DNA of 12,385 nucleotides, from contig JAGVJS010000209.1 of NCBI GenBank assembly GCA_020051025.1, positions 1 to 12,385 on the forward strand, read 5' to 3'. Within the stretch, counting starts at the first letter, position 1. Every line of letters begins with the position of its first letter. Both the position numbers and the translations under genes were made by a program. Under the pieces are notes generated by a model. That model saw only the letters and a program-made list of their open reading frames with translations. It was not told the DNA's origin and made no database searches. Shown here one piece after another: positions 7,105 through 12,385 of the stretch. Source of the DNA: Sphingobium sp. (lineage in GTDB: Bacteria; Pseudomonadota; Alphaproteobacteria; Sphingomonadales; Sphingomonadaceae).

Positions 7105-8115
7105 TTACTCCAGCCGCCTCACCTTCGCGCCATTGCCACCCTTTTGCCCGCCGGCATCCATCGACCGGATATAGCTGCCTTCCATCACCATGCCCGTCGC
7201 CGGATCGATATCCGCCTCCAGCAGATCGTTAATCTTGATGTCGCCCAGCGCCTTGCGCATCTCCGCGATCTTGCCTTCCGGCGCTTTGTCTCCGCTCGCG
7301 CGGATCATCGTTTCCAGATAGGCTGTGATCGCTTGGCCTGCGGCTTTCGGGTCCATCTCCGTATGCTGTTCCCAATGAAAAACAGCCGCCTCGCGGGTCA
7401 GGCGCATTCGGCTGGTCGCGGGTAGCGGCGTGGGAAATATGCCGGTGTCCAGTTCGATCTCCGCCTCATACCATTCGCCCAGTTCCTTGGGATTGCGCCC
7501 CAGCCCCAGGAAAGTGGCCCAGGGTTTCAGGAACAGCTGCGCCGCCTGTTCAGGCGAAAGCTGCTGGAAACCCGCTGCCATTTTCTCGATCATCGCCGCC
7601 GCCGGAGCGCGCTTGGCCTCATCCGGTTCGATCAGCGCGACGACGTCTGTCAGGCCCGCACCGATCTTGCCCTTCAGCGCGTCCCAGTCGCGCAATCGCA
7701 GTACCTCGCCATCCGGCCCGACATCATATTCCATCGGCTCCATGAAGGGACGGAGCGACGGTGGCATCCTGGGATCGCCGACCTTCAGGCTGAACTCGGT
7801 CAGGCCCGGCAGCGCGCCCTTCACCAGTTCGATCCGCAGCACATAGCCCTCGCCGTCGCGGCGGAACTGCATCACCTGCTCGACAATTCCCTGCTGCTCC
7901 TGCTCGCCCCGGCTCCGCAGCGTCGACACTTCATAGCGCAGCGGCGTATCGAGCGGCGGAGCGAAGGTCAGCTTGACCGGCCCCTTGGTCGCCTGCGCCT
8001 TTGTCACGGGATCGGCCGCCTGTACGGCCGGCGACGCACCCATCATACCCATCAGGACGATAGCCGCGAGCAGAGGCTTTTTGAAACCAGACCAACTCTG
8101 ACTTTGCGCTGTCAT
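7105..8115 (-). CDS. Exported protein of unknown function
   Basis: I do not recognise this 336-residue protein. It has a clear Sec signal peptide: basic 'FKK' (11-13), a hydrophobic stretch 'PLLAAIVLMGMMGA' and an AXA-type site 'AVQA' with likely cleavage after residue 33. It should therefore lie in the periplasm, or at the outer membrane if it associates there. There is no lipobox cysteine and no second membrane segment. The mature part looks like a soluble mixed alpha/beta protein with charged helices ('DEAKRAPAAAMIEKMAAGF', 'GKIAEMRKALGDI') and a late 'EADIDPATGMVMEGSYIRS' stretch that may be a beta-hairpin. The mature protein has no cysteine. The ATG has AGGAGG five bases upstream. It is divergent from the dehydrogenase gene across a 62-base gap. 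The coding quality is good and the gene looks intact. Confidence 0.8.
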   Translation of the reverse strand: MTAQSQSWSGFKKPLLAAIVLMGMMGASPAVQAADPVTKAQATKGPVKLTFAPPLDTPLRYEVSTLRSRGEQEQQGIVEQVMQFRRDGEGYVLRIELVKGALPGLTEFSLKVGDPRMPPSLRPFMEPMEYDVGPDGEVLRLRDWDALKGKIGAGLTDVVALIEPDEAKRAPAAAMIEKMAAGFQQLSPEQAAQLFLKPWATFLGLGRNPKELGEWYEAEIELDTGIFPTPLPATSRMRLTREAAVFHWEQHTEMDPKAAGQAITAYLETMIRASGDKAPEGKIAEMRKALGDIKINDLLEADIDPATGMVMEGSYIRSMDAGGQKGGNGAKVRRLE

Positions 8116-8177
8116 TCGAGCCTCCTATATGGGCGCTTTCGCGCGACCGGCGCGACCATAGCCATGGAGCAATATTA

Positions 8178-9383
8178 GTGAGCAAGGTTCTTGTCATCGG
8201 CGCGGGCGGCGTCGGTTCCGTCGCGGTCCACAAGATGGCCATGAACGCTGATATTTTCAGCCATATTACGCTCGCCAGTCGCCGCCTTATCAGCTGCGAA
8301 AAAGTCGCCGAATCGGTGAAGGCGCGCACCGGCGTCACGATCGACGTGGCGCAGGTCGACGCCGACAATGTCGAAGAAACCATTGCGCTGATCCAGAAGG
8401 TTCAGCCCAAGCTGGTCGTGAACCTCGCCCTTCCCTATCAGGATCTGGCGATCATGGACGCGTGCCTCGCGACCAAGACCGACTATCTCGACACCGCGAA
8501 CTACGAACCGCGCGACACCGCGAAATTCGAATATAGCTGGCAATGGGCCTATCAGGACCGCTTCAAGGAAGCGGGCATCATGGCGCTGCTGGGTTCGGGC
8601 TTCGACCCCGGCGTCACCAGCGTCTTTGCCTCCTACATCAAGAAGCATCTGCTGGACCGGATCGACACGCTCGACATTCTCGACTGCAATGGCGGCGACC
8701 ATGGCCAGCATTTCGCGACCAACTTCAACCCGGAAATCAACATCCGCGAAGTGACCGCCCCGTCACGTCACTGGGCCAATGGCGAATGGGTCGAAGGGCC
8801 GGCTTTGAGCCACAAGCAGGAATTCGATTTCGATCAGGTCGGTCCGAAGAACATGTACCTCATGTATCATGAGGAACTGGAAAGCCTCGCCACCCATTAC
8901 CCGGAAATCCAGCGCATCCGTTTCTGGATGACCTTTGGCGACGCCTATCTGAAGCATCTGGAAGTGCTTCAGAATGTCGGCATGACCCGCATCGATCCGG
9001 TCATCTATAATGGTCAGGAAATCATCCCGCTTCAGTTCCTGAAGGCCGTTCTGCCCGAACCGTCCAGCCTGGGTTCGACCACCAAGGGCAAGACCAATAT
9101 CGGCGACATCGCAACGGGTCAGAAGGACGGTCAGGAAAAGACGTACTACGTCTATCAGGTCTGCGACCATGAAGACGCCTATGCCGAAACCGGCAATCAG
9201 GCGGTCAGCTACACCACCGGCGTCCCCGCAATGATCGGCGCAGCCATGATGCTGACCGGTGCGTGGAAGGGTGAGGGCGTGTTCAACATCGAACAGTTCG
9301 ATCCCGATCCCTTCATGGACATGCTGAACAAGCACGGCCTGCCCTGGCAGGTGAAGGAACTGGACGCGCCGCTGGCGTTCTGA
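8178..9383 (+). CDS. Carboxynorspermidine / carboxyspermidine dehydrogenase
   Basis: The enzyme condenses putrescine (or diaminopropane) with L-aspartate beta-semialdehyde and reduces the Schiff base with NADPH, giving carboxyspermidine (or carboxynorspermidine). It is a cytosolic saccharopine-dehydrogenase-like protein of 401 residues. The N-terminal Rossmann motif is 'VLVIGAGGVGSVAVHK' (G8, G10, G13), followed by 'LASRR' at the second strand and 'VVNLALPYQDL'. Further family stretches are 'DYLDTANYE', 'LGSGFDPGVTSVF' and 'CNGGDHGQHF'. Homospermidine synthase, the other polyamine enzyme known from sphingomonads, has a different N-terminus. The start is GTG at 8178 with GGAG eight bases upstream. 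The gene for the next enzyme, NspC, follows after a palindromic repeat, which strongly supports the role. Putrescine is the likely substrate given the nearby ornithine decarboxylase. Confidence 0.92.
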   Translation: MSKVLVIGAGGVGSVAVHKMAMNADIFSHITLASRRLISCEKVAESVKARTGVTIDVAQVDADNVEETIALIQKVQPKLVVNLALPYQDLAIMDACLATKTDYLDTANYEPRDTAKFEYSWQWAYQDRFKEAGIMALLGSGFDPGVTSVFASYIKKHLLDRIDTLDILDCNGGDHGQHFATNFNPEINIREVTAPSRHWANGEWVEGPALSHKQEFDFDQVGPKNMYLMYHEELESLATHYPEIQRIRFWMTFGDAYLKHLEVLQNVGMTRIDPVIYNGQEIIPLQFLKAVLPEPSSLGSTTKGKTNIGDIATGQKDGQEKTYYVYQVCDHEDAYAETGNQAVSYTTGVPAMIGAAMMLTGAWKGEGVFNIEQFDPDPFMDMLNKHGLPWQVKELDAPLAF

Positions 9384-9403
9384 CGATCCCGCCGGGATCG
9401 TCA
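9381..9403 (+). repeat. Small perfect inverted repeat at the dehydrogenase stop codon
   Basis: TGACGATCCC (9381-9390) and GGGATCGTCA (9394-9403) are perfect 10-bp arms with a GCC loop. The first three bases are the stop codon of the dehydrogenase. The right arm runs five bases into the larger palindrome at 9399-9479, so the two hairpins are mutually exclusive at their junction. No U-run follows. It may stabilise the 3' end of the upstream message. Confidence 0.7.
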
Positions 9404-9479
9404 CCCCAGCGAAGGCTGGGATCTCATGCGGCGTCGCCGTGCCCTCTCGCCTGAGACCCCAGCCTTCGCTGGGGTGACG
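9399..9479. repeat. Intergenic palindrome, 28-bp arms with one mismatch
   Basis: The left arm (9399-9426) and right arm (9452-9479) pair with one mismatch around a 25-base loop. The core is CACCCCAGCGAAGGCTGGG. It is a third repeat type, unrelated in sequence to those at 4963 and 7021, and of a kind common between genes in sphingomonads and related alphaproteobacteria. Its right arm ends at the first base of GGAG (9479-9482), the ribosome binding site of nspC. A strong hairpin here could uncouple expression of the two genes. Confidence 0.9.
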
Positions 9480-9491
9480 GAGTAAAGTTTC

Positions 9492-10664
9492 ATGGAAACC
9501 CGCGCCGGCGATCCCGCCGCTTTCGCCCATTTCGACCTGTACCGCGTCCCCTCGCCCGCCTTCGTGGTGGATGAGGCCGCGGTGCGCCGCAACCTCGCCG
9601 TCCTGCGCGACATAGGCGACCGCTCAGGCATCAAGGTGCTGGGCGCGCTCAAGGCCTTTTCCATGTGGTCGCTGGGCAGCGTCGTCGGCGAATATCTCGA
9701 CGGCGTCTGCGCGTCGGGTATATACGAAGCCCGCCTCGGCCGTGAAGAGTATAAAGGCGAAGTGGCGACCTATTGCGCCGCCTACAAGCCCGCAGACCTT
9801 GCGGAAATCCTCAAGATTTCCGACCATGTCATCTTCAACAGCCCCGGCCAGATCGCCCGGATGAAGCCGGTGATCGACGCCGCCCGCGCCGATGGCCGCG
9901 TCTTCGACATCGGCCTGCGCCTCAACCCCCTCAATCCGGAGGGGGAAGTGCCCAAATATGACCCGTCGCAGCCGCACAGCCGCCTTGGCTTTCCGGTCGA
10001 CCAGCTTCGCGCGGAGCATCTGGCGGGCGTCGACGGCCTGCATATCCATAATCTGTGCGAACAGGATCTCGGCCCGCTGGAGCGCACATGGGCCGCGATC
10101 GAACCCCATGTCATGCCCCATGTCGCCGGCCTCAAATGGCTGAATTTCGGCGGCGGCCACCATGTCACCCGCGTCGACTATCAGGTCGACGACCTTGTCG
10201 CCTTCCTCCAGCGGATCAAGGCGCAGACCGGCCTCGAACTTTATATCGAGCCGGGCGAGGCGATGGCGCTGGACGCGGGCATCCTCATCGGCGAAATCCT
10301 CGACGTCATCGACAATGGCATGCCCGTCGCCATCACCGACATCAGCGCCACCTGCCACATGCCTGACGTGATCGAGGCACCCTATCGCCCCGCCATGTTG
10401 CATGAGCAGGAAGATGGCGCCGTCACGCGCCTTGGCGGCCCCTCCTGCCTCGCGGGCGATATCATCGGCGACTATCGCGTCCCCGGCGGCGCGGAACCGG
10501 GCGCCCGCATCGCCTTCCTCGACCAGGCCCATTATTCGATGGTGAAGACCAATACCTTCAACGGCGTGCCCCTGCCGGCCATTTGGCTTTGGAATAGCGA
10601 ATCCGATCAACTCACGGAAATCCGATCCTTTTCATATGACGATTTTAAGACTCGGCTATCCTGA
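9492..10664 (+). CDS. nspC: Carboxynorspermidine / carboxyspermidine decarboxylase
   Basis: NspC removes the carboxyl group from carboxyspermidine or carboxynorspermidine, giving spermidine or norspermidine. It is a cytosolic PLP enzyme of the alanine-racemase fold (fold III), distantly related to diaminopimelate and ornithine decarboxylases. The 390 residues match the family. The PLP lysine is K54 in 'VLGALKAFSMWS'. Further motifs are 'DGLHIHNLCEQ', the phosphate-binding 'NFGGGHHVTR' (220-224 for GGGHH), 'YIEPGEAMALDAG' and the catalytic cysteine C319 in 'GGPSCLAGD'. The ATG at 9492 has GGAG nine bases upstream. Its partner enzyme is encoded 108 bases upstream on the same strand and ornithine decarboxylase lies 248 bases downstream. 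A hairpin at 10699-10726 probably ends the transcript. Confidence 0.95.
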   Translation: METRAGDPAAFAHFDLYRVPSPAFVVDEAAVRRNLAVLRDIGDRSGIKVLGALKAFSMWSLGSVVGEYLDGVCASGIYEARLGREEYKGEVATYCAAYKPADLAEILKISDHVIFNSPGQIARMKPVIDAARADGRVFDIGLRLNPLNPEGEVPKYDPSQPHSRLGFPVDQLRAEHLAGVDGLHIHNLCEQDLGPLERTWAAIEPHVMPHVAGLKWLNFGGGHHVTRVDYQVDDLVAFLQRIKAQTGLELYIEPGEAMALDAGILIGEILDVIDNGMPVAITDISATCHMPDVIEAPYRPAMLHEQEDGAVTRLGGPSCLAGDIIGDYRVPGGAEPGARIAFLDQAHYSMVKTNTFNGVPLPAIWLWNSESDQLTEIRSFSYDDFKTRLS

Positions 10665-10698
10665 CTTTCATCCCTCAGGCGCATGATTGCATGCGTTA

Positions 10699-10745
10699 AT
10701 CGGGCGGAAAGCATCTTCCGCCCGATAGAAAATTCCTTTCTTTTC
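10699..10745 (+). terminator. Probable intrinsic terminator after nspC
   Basis: ATCGGGCGGAA (10699-10709) and TTCCGCCCGAT (10716-10726) form a perfect 11-bp stem with a 6-base loop. A pyrimidine-rich stretch TTCCTTTCTTTTC follows at 10733-10745, after AGAAAA. The U-tract is offset and interrupted, so termination may be partial. It separates nspC from the ornithine decarboxylase gene. A short 6-bp inverted repeat (10680-10685 with 10690-10695) lies just upstream. Confidence 0.6.
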
Positions 10746-10808
10746 AACAGCTCACCCAAGCTCCAGCACGGTTCATGGCAGGGCGCGCAACAAATTTGAG
10801 ATGCGTGC

Positions 10809-10837
10809 TTTACAGGGGGGCACCCTCCGCATATATC
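10809..10837 (+). promoter_or_regulatory. Candidate sigma-70 promoter of the ornithine decarboxylase gene
   Basis: TTTACA (10809-10814, five of six consensus bases) and TATATC (10832-10837, four of six) are separated by exactly 17 bases. Transcription would begin near 10844 and give a leader of about 70 bases. The spacer contains an imperfect GC-rich dyad (GGGGGG, CA, CCCTCC) that could be an operator. It is the best promoter match I found in the 248-base gap. Confidence 0.5.
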
Positions 10838-10855
10838 GACCGTCCGCTGCCCCAT

Positions 10856-10907
10856 GGGACTTCCACCGCAAGGCAGCTTTTTCGCCCTGAACTACACTGG
10901 AGGTCCC
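10856..10907 (+). promoter_or_regulatory. Leader hairpin that can mask the decarboxylase ribosome binding site
   Basis: GGGACTTCCA (10856-10865) can pair with TGGAGGTCCC (10898-10907) over 10 bp with one G-U pair, across a 32-base loop. The right strand contains the whole GGAGG ribosome binding site (10899-10903) of the TTG start at 10913. The structure would therefore hold translation down until opened. Alphaproteobacterial ornithine decarboxylase genes are known to carry a conserved leader called the speF RNA motif. I cannot confirm a match to that model by eye. Confidence 0.45.
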
Positions 10908-10912
10908 TTGAA

Positions 10913-12112
10913 TTGCACAAGCATCCTAGCGCGCTGGGGGTAGCGACCACCCTCAAACCGGCAGCACCGGTAACGCTGATTCGCCCCGAAGCCGCCGCTC
11001 GGGCCGCCCGCTTCTTTACGGAGAAGTTTCCGGGTCGCTCGCTCTATGCGGTCAAGGCGAATCCGTCTCCTGATCTGATCCGCACGCTGTTCGCATCGGG
11101 CATCACGCATTTCGACGTGGCCTCGATCGCCGAAGTGCGCCTGGTCGCCGAGACGCTCGCTGGCGAGGAAGGCGTGAAGCTCTGCTTCATGCATCCGGTC
11201 AAGGCCGAAGAAGCGATCGCGCTGGCTTATCATGACTATGGCGTGCGCACCTTCTCGCTCGACACGATCGAGGAGCTGGAAAAGATCATGCGCGCCACCG
11301 GTGACGCGACCGATCTGGAGCTGTGCGTGCGTTTGCGCGTGTCTTCCGAACATTCGGAACTCTCCCTGGCGTCGAAGTTCGGCGCGGAACTGGGCGAAAC
11401 CCGCGAACTGCTGATGGCCACCCGTCAGGCCGCCGACGCGCTGGGCATCTGCTTCCATGTCGGCAGCCAGGCGATGAGCCCCCAGGCCTATAGCGACGCG
11501 ATCGAGCGCGTCCGCGCCGCCATCGTGGACGCAGCCGTCACGGTCGACATCATCGATGTCGGCGGCGGCTTCCCGTCCATCTATCCGGGCATGGAGCCGG
11601 TCGCGCTCGAAAATTATTTCGAAGCGATCCACCGTGGCTTTGAAAGCCTGCCGGTCAGCTATTCGTCGGAACTGTGGTGCGAACCCGGCCGTGCGCTGTC
11701 GGCCGAATATAGCTCGGTCGTCGTCCGCGTCGAACGCCGCCGGGGTGACGAACTCTACATCACTGACGGCGCCTATGGCGCACTGTTCGACGCCGCGCAT
11801 ATCGGCTGGCGTTTCCCCGTGGCCTTGCTGCGGGAAGACGAAAGCGAGGAGGAACTGACCGGTTTCTCCTTCTACGGCCCGACCTGCGACGACATGGACC
11901 ATATGGTCGGTCCCTTCATGCTCCCGTCGGACGTGAAGGTCGGCGACTATATCGAAATCGGCATGCTCGGCGCCTATGGCGCGGCTATGCGCACCGGTTT
12001 CAACGGCTTCACGTCGGAAGCGACGATCGAGGTGGAGGATGAGCCGATGGCCAGCCTCTACACCGAAGTGCTGCCGGCCCGCCGTCGCGCAAACGTCATC
12101 AAGCTGGGCTAA
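10913..12112 (+). CDS. Ornithine decarboxylase (type III, eukaryotic-like PLP fold)
   Basis: The enzyme decarboxylates ornithine to putrescine, and possibly lysine to cadaverine, feeding the dehydrogenase and NspC encoded upstream. It is a 399-residue cytosolic protein of the alanine-racemase-like fold. The PLP lysine is K48 in 'LYAVKANPSPDLI'. Other motifs are 'THFDVASIAEV', 'KLCFMHPVK', 'FHVGSQ', the phosphate-binding 'DVGGGFPSIYPG', 'CEPGRALSAE', and the catalytic C325 in 'YGPTCDDMDHM', followed by 'GAYGAAMRTGFNGF'. I chose the TTG at 10913 because GGAGG lies nine bases upstream and family similarity starts near there. The frame is open back to an ATG at 10775, but that start has no ribosome binding site and lies upstream of the best promoter. 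The rare start and the masking hairpin suggest translational control. The gene ends at a strong terminator. Ornithine-only against dual ornithine/lysine specificity cannot be settled by eye. Confidence 0.92.
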   Translation: MHKHPSALGVATTLKPAAPVTLIRPEAAARAARFFTEKFPGRSLYAVKANPSPDLIRTLFASGITHFDVASIAEVRLVAETLAGEEGVKLCFMHPVKAEEAIALAYHDYGVRTFSLDTIEELEKIMRATGDATDLELCVRLRVSSEHSELSLASKFGAELGETRELLMATRQAADALGICFHVGSQAMSPQAYSDAIERVRAAIVDAAVTVDIIDVGGGFPSIYPGMEPVALENYFEAIHRGFESLPVSYSSELWCEPGRALSAEYSSVVVRVERRRGDELYITDGAYGALFDAAHIGWRFPVALLREDESEEELTGFSFYGPTCDDMDHMVGPFMLPSDVKVGDYIEIGMLGAYGAAMRTGFNGFTSEATIEVEDEPMASLYTEVLPARRRANVIKLG

Positions 12113-12135
12113 GCGCCTCGCAAGAGAGGATTAAG

Positions 12136-12174
12136 TCCCTCGCCGCTTCCCCTTTGCGGCGAGGGATTTTTCTT
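12136..12174 (+). terminator. Strong intrinsic terminator after the ornithine decarboxylase gene
   Basis: TCCCTCGCCGC (12136-12146) and GCGGCGAGGGA (12156-12166) form a perfect 11-bp GC-rich stem with a 9-base loop, followed at once by TTTTTCTT (12167-12174). This is a textbook intrinsic terminator for plus-strand transcripts. The U-run touches the stop codon of the convergent methyltransferase gene. Confidence 0.93.
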
Positions 12175-12385
12175 ATCTGCGAAAGATGCCGACCAGTTCG
12201 ACATGGGTGGTCCAGCGGAACTGGCCGACCGGCTTGACGCTCTCCAGCCGATATCCCGCAGCCGTCAGATGCACGGCATCACGCGCAAAGCTGGCCGGAT
12301 TGCAGGACACATAGGCTATCACCGGCACGCTCGACGCAGCCAGTTGCAACACCTGCTCCTTCGCGCCGGCCCGCGGCGGGTCCAG
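12173..12385 (-). CDS. TrmA/RlmD-type RNA (uracil-5-)methyltransferase, C-terminal part
   Basis: The last 70 codons of a minus-strand gene are in the window and the 5' part lies beyond its right edge. The fragment begins '[18 protein letters not shown]', which contains motif IV (DPPR) of the family. It continues with '[19 protein letters not shown]', which holds the catalytic cysteine motif SCNP, and ends '[18 protein letters not shown]'. These enzymes methylate C5 of a uracil in tRNA or 23S rRNA using S-adenosylmethionine through a covalent cysteine intermediate. The C-terminus alone does not tell which uridine is the target, so no symbol is given. The stop TAA (12175-12173) is convergent with the decarboxylase gene, and the terminator lies between them. 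Confidence 0.9.
   Translation of the reverse strand: MDPPRAGAKEQVLQLAASSVPVIAYVSCNPASFARDAVHLTAAGYRLESVKPVGQFRWTTHVELVGIFRR

Noticed and set aside
9624..10610. 328-codon minus-strand open frame across nspC
   Set aside because: Shadow of nspC, whose PLP motifs and ribosome binding site are clear.
10775..10912. 46-codon N-terminal extension of ornithine decarboxylase from ATG 10775
   Set aside because: No ribosome binding site, sequence unlike the family, and it contains the candidate promoter and leader hairpin. TTG at 10913 has GGAGG at proper spacing.
10854..10943. Short open frame from ATG 10854 overlapping the decarboxylase start
   Set aside because: No ribosome binding site, and it runs across the real start codon. 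Probably chance.
10892..11902. 336-codon minus-strand open frame across the ornithine decarboxylase gene
   Set aside because: Shadow frame with repetitive composition and no motifs, while the plus strand encodes an intact enzyme.
1..12385. CRISPR array, tRNA, insertion sequence, defence system or other mobile element
   Set aside because: No regularly spaced repeats, cloverleaf, transposase, integrase or defence-type domain was seen. The only repeats are three single intergenic palindromes.

Overview
The window looks like chromosomal DNA of an alphaproteobacterium, most probably a member of the Sphingomonadaceae (Sphingobium, Novosphingobium or Sphingopyxis are the best guesses). This rests on the GC-rich composition, the type of 5-aminolevulinate synthase (C4 haem pathway, lysine at residue 248 as in Rhodobacter), a betaine-lipid btaAB pair, the carboxyspermidine route to spermidine, and three intergenic palindromes of kinds I associate with sphingomonad genomes. 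The genus is inference. I see no insertion sequence, prophage, CRISPR array, tRNA or rRNA, and no gene with base use clearly unlike its neighbours. No gap between genes exceeds about 250 bases.

Layout. The window opens with the 3' part of murI (cell wall) and hemA (haem), both on the plus strand. A perfect 15-bp palindrome lies between them. Next come btaB and btaA on the minus strand, overlapping by 4 bp, which make the phosphorus-free lipid DGTS. Upstream of btaA are three GTCA-containing 7-mers spaced exactly 11 bp apart, which reads as a PhoB box. Divergent from btaA is a plus-strand DNA-repair pair, a beta-CASP exonuclease and an ATP-dependent DNA ligase, followed by a small GFA-family zinc protein. 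A secreted or periplasmic protein of unknown function is convergent to these on the minus strand.

The next block holds three plus-strand genes that together make a complete spermidine pathway. Ornithine decarboxylase makes putrescine, carboxynorspermidine dehydrogenase condenses it with aspartate semialdehyde, and NspC decarboxylates the product to spermidine. The decarboxylase gene has a TTG start, its own candidate promoter, and a leader in which a 10-bp helix can mask the ribosome binding site. It ends at a strong intrinsic terminator, beyond which lies the 3' end of a minus-strand TrmA/RlmD-type RNA methyltransferase.

Most of the window is ordinary housekeeping and lipid or polyamine metabolism. 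The points that deserve a second look are regulatory: the PhoB box at btaAB, the decarboxylase leader, the hemA-proximal palindrome, and two unrelated palindromic repeats whose right arms both end exactly at the Shine-Dalgarno sequence of the next gene.
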